From assembly GCA_017516445.1 (NCBI GenBank), contig JAFXCZ010000010.1:1-48499 (forward strand): a stretch of DNA of 48,499 nt, read 5' to 3'. Shown one piece after another: positions 43,721 to 48,499 of this stretch (positions within the stretch are counted from its first letter, which is position 1; every line of letters begins with the position of its first letter). The DNA is from Clostridia bacterium (GTDB lineage Bacteria > Bacillota > Clostridia > Oscillospirales > Acutalibacteraceae). The position numbers were made by a program, and so were the translations under genes. Below the pieces are notes generated by a model. The model searched no databases, was not told where the DNA came from, and saw nothing but the letters and a program-made list of their open reading frames with translations.

Positions 43721-44725
43721 ATGAAAACACAAAGGCTTACCACCGATAAAAGCGGAATTATTAAGGCTTGTGAAATTTTAAAGGACGGCGGCATTGTGGC
43801 AATCCCTACCGAAACGGTTTACGGACTTGCAGCAAACGCCTATAACCCAAACGCCATCTCTAAAATTTTCAAAGCCAAGGGCAGACCGCAGGATAATCCG
43901 CTTATAGTCCATATTGCGAATATCAATTCGCTAAACGAAATAGCAACAGATATACCAAAAAGCGTTTACCGTCTTGCCGAAAAATTTTGGCCGGGACCGC
44001 TTACAATAGTTTTAAATAAAACCGATAATATTCCCCCGTGCGTATCTGCAGGGCTTTCTACCGTTGCGGTAAGAATGCCCTCAAACCCCGTAGCACAAGA
44101 GGTTATTTCGGTAAGCGGACTCCCCCTTGCTGCACCGTCGGCAAATCTTTCGGGCAGTCCCAGTCCTACAACCGCCACCCACGTAATAAATGATTTAGAC
44201 GGCAAAATTGATGCGGTAATTATGGGTGAAGACTGTAATGTAGGTGTTGAATCTACCGTAATTTCTCTTACAGGCGAGCACCCCGTGCTTTTAAGACCGG
44301 GCGGTGTCACACTTGAAGAGCTTCGCGAAATTTTACCCGATATAAAGGTTGATAAGGCTGTCCTGTCGGAGCTTAAATCGGGCGAGAAAGCCTCTTCACC
44401 GGGAATGAAATACAAGCACTACGCACCTAAAACCGAAACCTTTCTTGTAGAAGGTGACGCCTTTGCCGAATTTGTTAACACTAAAGAAAACGCTGTTGCC
44501 GTATGCTTTTTAGAAGAAATCGAGAATATTAAAATCCCAAAAATCGTGTACGGAAGCGGTGCTACCCCCGAAAGCCTTGCCCAAAATATTTTTGCAACAC
44601 TGCGCGAGGTTGATTCTATGGGTGCAAACGCAGTTTATATACACGCCCCCGAAAAAAACGGAATCGGTCTTGCGGTTTATAACCGATTAATTCGCGCGGC
44701 GGCATTTAAGGTGATAAAATTATGA
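43721..44725 (+). CDS. L-threonylcarbamoyladenylate synthase (Sua5/YwlC)
   Basis: 334 residues. First step of tRNA t6A37 formation: threonine, bicarbonate and ATP to threonylcarbamoyl-AMP. YrdC domain (IPTETVYGLAANAYNP, KGRPQDNPLIVHI, APSANLSGSPSPT) plus the C-terminal Sua5 domain (SPGMKYKHYAPK). One base after prfA and four-base overlap with coaE. Confidence 0.95.
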   Translation: MKTQRLTTDKSGIIKACEILKDGGIVAIPTETVYGLAANAYNPNAISKIFKAKGRPQDNPLIVHIANINSLNEIATDIPKSVYRLAEKFWPGPLTIVLNKTDNIPPCVSAGLSTVAVRMPSNPVAQEVISVSGLPLAAPSANLSGSPSPTTATHVINDLDGKIDAVIMGEDCNVGVESTVISLTGEHPVLLRPGGVTLEELREILPDIKVDKAVLSELKSGEKASSPGMKYKHYAPKTETFLVEGDAFAEFVNTKENAVAVCFLEEIENIKIPKIVYGSGATPESLAQNIFATLREVDSMGANAVYIHAPEKNGIGLAVYNRLIRAAAFKVIKL

Positions 44726-45309
44726 ACATTATAATAGGCCTCACAGGTCCCACAGGCTCGGGAAAAAGCAGTGCGAGCAAGGCTTGCTTAGAGCTTGGAC
44801 TAAAGCTTGTCGATTGTGATAAAATTGCAAGGATTGCGGTAGAAAAAGACAGCGACGGACTAAAAGCCGTAGTTTCCGCTTTCGGCAAGGGTATTTTAAA
44901 TACCGACGGGACACTCAACCGAAAAGCGCTTGCAAAAATTGCATTTTCTTCAAAAGAGAAAACCGCACTTTTAAATGATACTATTTTTCCTTTTATAAAA
45001 GAACTTGTACTAAATGAAACAAAACAAGGCAAAATTTTATTAGATGCCCCTACACTTTTTGAAAGCGGAATTAACGAAATCTGCTTTAAAACCATAGCCG
45101 TTTTAAGCGATAAGCAAAACCGCCTTGAAAGAATAATTAAAAGGGACAGTATAACTAAAGAAGAAGCGCTTTTGCGTATGTCTGCAGGCAAAGATGATGA
45201 TTTTTATTTAAAAAATGCAGACTATATAATATACAACAACCATTCCGAAGACATTTTTTTAAGTGAATTTAAACACCTTATTTCAGAAATTTTAGGAGAA
45301 GATTTATGA
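44722..45309 (+). CDS. coaE: Dephospho-CoA kinase
   Basis: 195 residues. Last step of CoA synthesis. P-loop GPTGSGKS (9-16), then VDCDKIAR, and the family LFESG segment (DAPTLFESGINEIC). Length fits CoaE. Four-base overlaps with both neighbours imply coupled translation. Confidence 0.94.
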   Translation: MNIIIGLTGPTGSGKSSASKACLELGLKLVDCDKIARIAVEKDSDGLKAVVSAFGKGILNTDGTLNRKALAKIAFSSKEKTALLNDTIFPFIKELVLNETKQGKILLDAPTLFESGINEICFKTIAVLSDKQNRLERIIKRDSITKEEALLRMSAGKDDDFYLKNADYIIYNNHSEDIFLSEFKHLISEILGEDL

Positions 45310-46694
45310 GTGATATCAAAACTTTAAAGGAAGAATTATTTTACAGCAGAAAAAACGGCAGACAAATTTCTAAAGAAGAGGTTTTAGAGAAAGCCGATGC
45401 ATACTGCAAGGATTATAAAAAGTTTTTGGATAATGCAAAAACCGAACGCGAGGCAGTGAAAATTGCGGTTGATATGGCAAAGCAAAAAGGTTTTGTCCCC
45501 TTCGAGATCGGCAAAAAATATAACGTCGGCGATAAGGTGTATTTCAATAACCGCGGTAAAACAATTGCCCTTGCGGTAATTGGTAAAGAAACTATAGAAA
45601 ACGGCGCTAATATCACCGCCGCACATATCGATTCACCCCGTCTTGATTTAAAACCCAACCCATTATATGAAGAAATTGAACTGGCTCTTTTTAAAACCCA
45701 CTACTACGGCGGTATAAGAAAATACCAATGGACTGCTATACCCTTAGCGCTTCACGGTGTTTTTGCGTTGAAGAACGGCACAGTTAAAGAAGTATGTATC
45801 GGTGAAAATGAGGATGAGCCTAAGTTTGTCATAAACGACCTTCTCCCCCACCTTGCTACCGAGCAAAACAAACGCACCTTAGCCGAGGGTATTAAGGGTG
45901 AGGAGCTTAACGTGCTTATCGGAAGCCATCCTTTTAAGGCTGATGAGGGCAGTGAGCTTGTAAAGCTTAATATATTAAAGCTTTTAAACGAAAAATACGG
46001 TATAAAGGAAGAGGATTTCCTCTCGGCAGAGCTTGAAATGGTGCCTGCCTTTAAGGCTTGCGACATCGGCTTTGACCGTTCGCTAATTGGTGCCTACGGT
46101 CAGGATGACCGCGTTTGTGCCTACCCCGCCCTTACCGCAATTTTAGCGGTTGAGGCTCCCGTGAAAACCGCCATTGCTATACTTGCTGACAAGGAAGAAA
46201 TCGGCTCAATGGGAAATACAGGCCTTGAATCAGATTTCTTGCGTTTCGTAATCGGCGATATTGCAAAAATGCAAAATGCTGACCATACAGTAGCACTCCG
46301 CAATTCAAAATGCCTTTCGGCTGACGTTAATGCAGGGCTTGACCCCACGTTTCAGGATGTTTCGGAACGCCGTAATGCCTCAATGCTAAACTACGGCGTT
46401 GTGGTTACAAAATACACGGGCGCACGCGGCAAATCGAGTACATCTGATGCCTCAGCCGAATACGTAGCTTACGTACGCAATATGCTCGATAAGGCAGGTA
46501 TAATCTGGCAAACGGGCGAGCTTGGCAAGGTAGATGCAGGCGGCGGTGGAACAGTGGCTATGTATATTGCAAATATGGGTGTTGACGTTGTGGATTTGGG
46601 TGTCCCTGTACTTTCAATGCACGCCCCCTTTGAAACCACCGCAAAATTTGACGTTTATATGTGCTACCGCGCTATGTATGAATTTATGAAGTAA
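45306..46694 (+). CDS. M18-family aspartyl-type aminopeptidase
   Basis: 462 residues. Two-metal aminopeptidase. AAHIDSPRLDLKPNPLYE carries the first metal His and Asp; DKEEIGSMGNTGLES carries the acidic pair; the last ligand is in VLSMHAPFE. AFDRS/GAYGQDDRV-type segments are typical of the bacterial M18 branch. End of the DUF951-prfA-sua5-coaE operon. Confidence 0.93.
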   Translation: MSDIKTLKEELFYSRKNGRQISKEEVLEKADAYCKDYKKFLDNAKTEREAVKIAVDMAKQKGFVPFEIGKKYNVGDKVYFNNRGKTIALAVIGKETIENGANITAAHIDSPRLDLKPNPLYEEIELALFKTHYYGGIRKYQWTAIPLALHGVFALKNGTVKEVCIGENEDEPKFVINDLLPHLATEQNKRTLAEGIKGEELNVLIGSHPFKADEGSELVKLNILKLLNEKYGIKEEDFLSAELEMVPAFKACDIGFDRSLIGAYGQDDRVCAYPALTAILAVEAPVKTAIAILADKEEIGSMGNTGLESDFLRFVIGDIAKMQNADHTVALRNSKCLSADVNAGLDPTFQDVSERRNASMLNYGVVVTKYTGARGKSSTSDASAEYVAYVRNMLDKAGIIWQTGELGKVDAGGGGTVAMYIANMGVDVVDLGVPVLSMHAPFETTAKFDVYMCYRAMYEFMK

Positions 46695-46723
46695 TTAACA
46701 CCTGTCCTACTTTCACATATAAT
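46695..46723 (+). promoter_or_regulatory. Promoter of the small membrane protein gene
   Basis: TTAACA (46695-46700) and TATAAT (46718-46723), 17-base spacer, 40 bases upstream of the ATG. Confidence 0.65.
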
Positions 46724-46763
46724 AGTATTGACCTTGAGTCAAAATTTAAAAGGGTGTGGAAGT

Positions 46764-47012
46764 ATGTTAGATAACAGAAGTGCAACTTTGTCAAACAGTA
46801 ATTGTTCCTGTCAGGCACGTGCCTGCGTTAATAAAATTCTCGCCGTTTTGGCTATTGCTTTAGCGCTGGTTGTCGGCGGAATACTCGGCGCACAGTTCGT
46901 CACAACGGTTATAGAGGCAATTATTCCTTTGGCAATTTTTGCTATCGGTCTTTTGTTGGCAATTATCCTTATTTACTTTTTTGCGCGTTGCAAATGCAGA
47001 TTAGATGATTAA
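46764..47012 (+). CDS. Small Cys-containing two-helix membrane protein
   Basis: 82 residues from ATG 46764 behind GGGTGTGG. An N-terminal Ser/Asn-rich segment with CSCQARAC is followed by two hydrophobic helices (KILAVLAIALALVVGGILGA and VIEAIIPLAIFAIGLLLAII), and the tail is RCKCRLDD. I do not recognise a family. It has its own promoter and terminator. Confidence 0.75.
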   Translation: MLDNRSATLSNSNCSCQARACVNKILAVLAIALALVVGGILGAQFVTTVIEAIIPLAIFAIGLLLAIILIYFFARCKCRLDD

Positions 47013-47040
47013 AAAATCCGTCCTTTCGGACGGATTTTTT
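47011..47040. terminator. Bidirectional terminator
   Basis: AAAAAATCCGTCC/GGACGGATTTTTT with TTTC loop between convergent genes. Confidence 0.9.
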
Positions 47041-47042
47041 AA

Positions 47043-47459
47043 TTATTTCAACTGGAGAAGCAAATCTCTTACTTTATTCTTTTTTTCTTCATCAAGATTG
47101 CGGAAAATCGTTACAATATTCTTTTCCTCATTTGTAATCGTAAAATTACCCGTTTCGTATGTAATGGTAATTTTCGGTCCTTCCGATAAAAAAGGATTTT
47201 CTTTGAATGGGTCATTAACTGTAATTATCGTTGGCTCTACCGGTGAAAAATCTAATTTCTTTTCGCCGTAAAAAATAAGGTCAGGGTCGATATCCATCTC
47301 TTTTGCCAAAGCCTTAACTTCGCCAACAGTAAATTTACCCTTGCCCTCCTTTGCGGAATAGGCGTTGCGCTTAAGACCAAGAATTGCCCCTGCTTCTTCC
47401 TGTGTCATTTTTGCTTTTTCACGGTATTCACGTATCCGCTTGTTAATAATTTCATCCAT
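47043..47459 (-). CDS. XRE-family helix-turn-helix regulator
   Basis: 138 residues. HTH_3 at about 6-60 (IREYREKAKMTQEEAGAILG, KFTVGEVKALAKEMDIDPDL). The C-terminal ~75 residues are not a known sensor to me and end in a charged helix (EEKKNKVRDLLLQLK). Start behind AAAGGTGA. Divergent from tRNA-Thr; targets unknown. Confidence 0.88.
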   Translation of the reverse strand: MDEIINKRIREYREKAKMTQEEAGAILGLKRNAYSAKEGKGKFTVGEVKALAKEMDIDPDLIFYGEKKLDFSPVEPTIITVNDPFKENPFLSEGPKITITYETGNFTITNEEKNIVTIFRNLDEEKKNKVRDLLLQLK

Positions 47460-47483
47460 TATTAATCACCTTTCAATTTTCAC

Positions 47484-47512
47484 TTGACGGTTAAGCCAAA
47501 TATTGATATAAT
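47484..47512 (+). promoter_or_regulatory. tRNA-Thr promoter
   Basis: TTGACG (47484-47489) and TATAAT (47507-47512) with a 17-base spacer. Confidence 0.8.
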
Positions 47513-47522
47513 AATTAAGTAT

Positions 47523-47598
47523 GCTGGAGTGGCTCAGTTGGTAGAGCAGCTGATTCGTAATCAGCAGGTCGTGGGTTCGAGTCCCATCTTCAGCTCCA
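47523..47598 (+). tRNA. tRNA-Thr(CGT)
   Basis: 76 bases with encoded CCA. Acceptor GCTGGAG/CTTCAGC, anticodon stem GCTGA/TCAGC with loop TTCGTAA, so the anticodon is CGT (reads ACG). T-loop GGTTCGAGTC. Confidence 0.96.
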
Positions 47599-47632
47599 AA
47601 TCTCTGGCTTGTGTTACAAGTCAGAGATTTTT
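47598..47632 (+). terminator. Terminator of tRNA-Thr
   Basis: AATCTCTGGCTTGT/ACAAGTCAGAGATTTTT hairpin directly after the tRNA. Confidence 0.85.
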
Positions 47633-47721
47633 GCACAGTAATTTTACCACGTTTAGCCAAAATTGTCAACATTTTTTTGCAATAAATTCACGATTTTGAC
47701 AAATACTCCCATTTTTCGACA

Positions 47722-47757
47722 TAAGCCCTAAAGCTTTTACGCTTTAGGGCTTTTTTA
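47722..47757. terminator. Hairpin at the end of spoVT
   Basis: AAGCCCTAAAGC/GCTTTAGGGCTTTTTT. The T-run is on the plus strand and overlaps the spoVT stop codon, so it may end plus-strand read-through as well as spoVT. Confidence 0.75.
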
Positions 47758-48288
47758 AGATTCCATCTGCCGACCTAAAAACGAAGCAGCTACAGTCGCC
47801 AATTTTATATCCGTATCGGTTGAGCTTTCACCCTTTTCACCCGAAAGCATTACCACCGCTCCGCCAATGTCGCCCGAAATTATTATTGGTGCCGCAACAC
47901 ATATATTGCGCTCAACACCCTCAAGCGCCAAAAATCTTTTATCGTCAAAATTTTCAATCTTGCGGTTTTCCATAATTTGCTCTAAATCGGGCGTTATGCG
48001 TCTTTCAAGTGTCTCTTTTTTTGAAATTCCTGCCGCCGCAACACAATGGTCGCGGTCGCAAATTATTACGGGAAGCGCAGTCGAAACCGCCAACGCCTCA
48101 GCATATTGCGAAGCAAATACCGACAATTCGCCTATCGGCGAATATTTTTTAAAAATCACTTCCCCACCCGCACTGGTATAAATTTCCAACGGATCTCCCT
48201 CACGAATCCGCATAGTCCTTCTAATTTCTTTAGGAATCACCACACGACCTAAGTCATCTATTCTACGAACTATACCTGTTGCCTTCAT
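47755..48288 (-). CDS. spoVT: Stage V sporulation protein T (SpoVT)
   Basis: 177 residues from ATG 48288 (MKATGIVRRIDDLGRVVIPK) behind AAGGAG; the frame is open upstream without a site. N-terminal AbrB/SpoVT swapped-hairpin DNA-binding domain, then a GAF-like domain (AVSTALPVIICDRDHCVAAA, AAPIIISGDIGGAVVMLSG). In Bacillus it is a forespore regulator acting under sigma-G. Its presence is good evidence that the organism, or its recent ancestor, forms endospores. Confidence 0.94.
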   Translation of the reverse strand: MKATGIVRRIDDLGRVVIPKEIRRTMRIREGDPLEIYTSAGGEVIFKKYSPIGELSVFASQYAEALAVSTALPVIICDRDHCVAAAGISKKETLERRITPDLEQIMENRKIENFDDKRFLALEGVERNICVAAPIIISGDIGGAVVMLSGEKGESSTDTDIKLATVAASFLGRQMES

Positions 48289-48328
48289 ATATTTACTCCT
48301 TTTCTCTACTCTAAAATGTGCCAAAAGC

Positions 48329-48499
48329 CCAGTATTTATGCGGGTTTTCGGGTTTTTAATTTTGCGAAAAACAAGCACCTGATTTTTTGTGTTTTTGTAT
48401 CAAAATTTTCCGCGATACAAAAACACAAAGAGAAAAAATTGCAAAAAAGTCAGTGTTTATGCGGGTTTTCGGCGTTTTTGCAGTAACAACCCGTCCCAA
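48329..48499. repeat. Direct repeats and long hairpin upstream of spoVT
   Basis: Two near-identical units, AGTATTTATGCGGGTTTTCG (from 48331) and AGTGTTTATGCGGGTTTTCG (from 48452), about 121 bases apart. Between them lies a perfect 16-bp inverted repeat, TTTGTGTTTTTGTATC and GATACAAAAACACAAA (48386-48429). No gene is seen. Confidence 0.65.

Noticed and set aside
48310-48360. Sigma-G promoter for spoVT based on GCATAAATA
   Set aside because: The -10 match is poor, no TGAATA-like -35 is at the right distance, and the sequence is part of the duplicated repeat.
1-48499. CRISPR arrays, restriction-modification, toxin-antitoxin or phage genes
   Set aside because: No regularly spaced repeats and no coding region resembling these systems was found; the XRE gene has no partner toxin.

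Overview
The window looks like a piece of a spore-forming, low-to-mid GC Firmicutes chromosome, most likely a class Clostridia (Oscillospirales-type) commensal that feeds on plant or host glycans. The grounds are: spoVT; the ctsR-mcsA-mcsB-clpC stress operon with CtsR operators; AAGGAGG-type ribosome binding sites almost everywhere; sigma-A promoters of TTGACA/TATAAT type; a Firmicutes-type L10 leader; and a PadR/DUF1700/DUF4097 operon. Genus cannot be fixed from the sequence alone.

Layout. (1) 1-14.25 kb, minus strand: a carbohydrate-uptake locus read from a GH28 polygalacturonase-like gene towards base 1. It holds two complete sets of solute-binding protein plus two permeases, with no ATPase. 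Between the sets lie a DUF5696 lipoprotein and a beta-propeller/TPR/YIP1 membrane protein. One binding protein is fused to two N-terminal beta-sandwich-like repeats and lacks a lipobox. A divergent AraC regulator (14.4-15.3 kb) faces the GH28 gene across a region with three TATCGC repeats. (2) 15.7-21.9 kb: a divergent SGNH esterase, then an M55 D-aminopeptidase next to a paralogue that has lost most metal and catalytic residues, a D-serine dehydratase/D-threonine aldolase-like PLP enzyme, an MFS transporter and a PfkB sugar kinase. (3) 21.9-26.5 kb, minus: ctsR-mcsA-mcsB-clpC-DUF1653 protein quality-control operon, with a divergent 42-residue Cys/Gly-rich peptide. (4) 26.8-32.4 kb: a large secreted beta-helix protein with an embedded dockerin-like segment, then an MFS transporter and a membrane GDPD. 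(5) 32.5-34.6 kb, minus: LOG protein and the rplJ-rplL operon with its autoregulatory leader; a 275-bp palindromic repeat element is inserted between leader and rplJ. (6) 34.6-48.5 kb: tRNA-Arg(CCT), the PadR operon, an MGMT-family protein, a cytoplasmic beta-helix protein related to that in (4), a DUF3048 lipoprotein, tandem CNNM/CorC proteins, the DUF951-prfA-sua5-coaE-M18 operon, a small Cys-rich membrane protein, an XRE regulator, tRNA-Thr(CGT) and spoVT.

How it fits together. Region 1 reads as a pectin- or plant-polysaccharide oligosaccharide uptake system; the intracellular ATPase is presumably shared from elsewhere. Region 2 reads as use of D-amino-acid peptides plus a phosphorylated sugar. 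The remainder is housekeeping and stress/sporulation control. Convergent gene pairs are separated by clear bidirectional hairpin terminators, so operon boundaries are mostly well defined. The least explained items are the dual ABC/NHL-YIP1/DUF5696 locus, the M55 enzyme-pseudoenzyme pair and the palindromic element in the rplJ leader.
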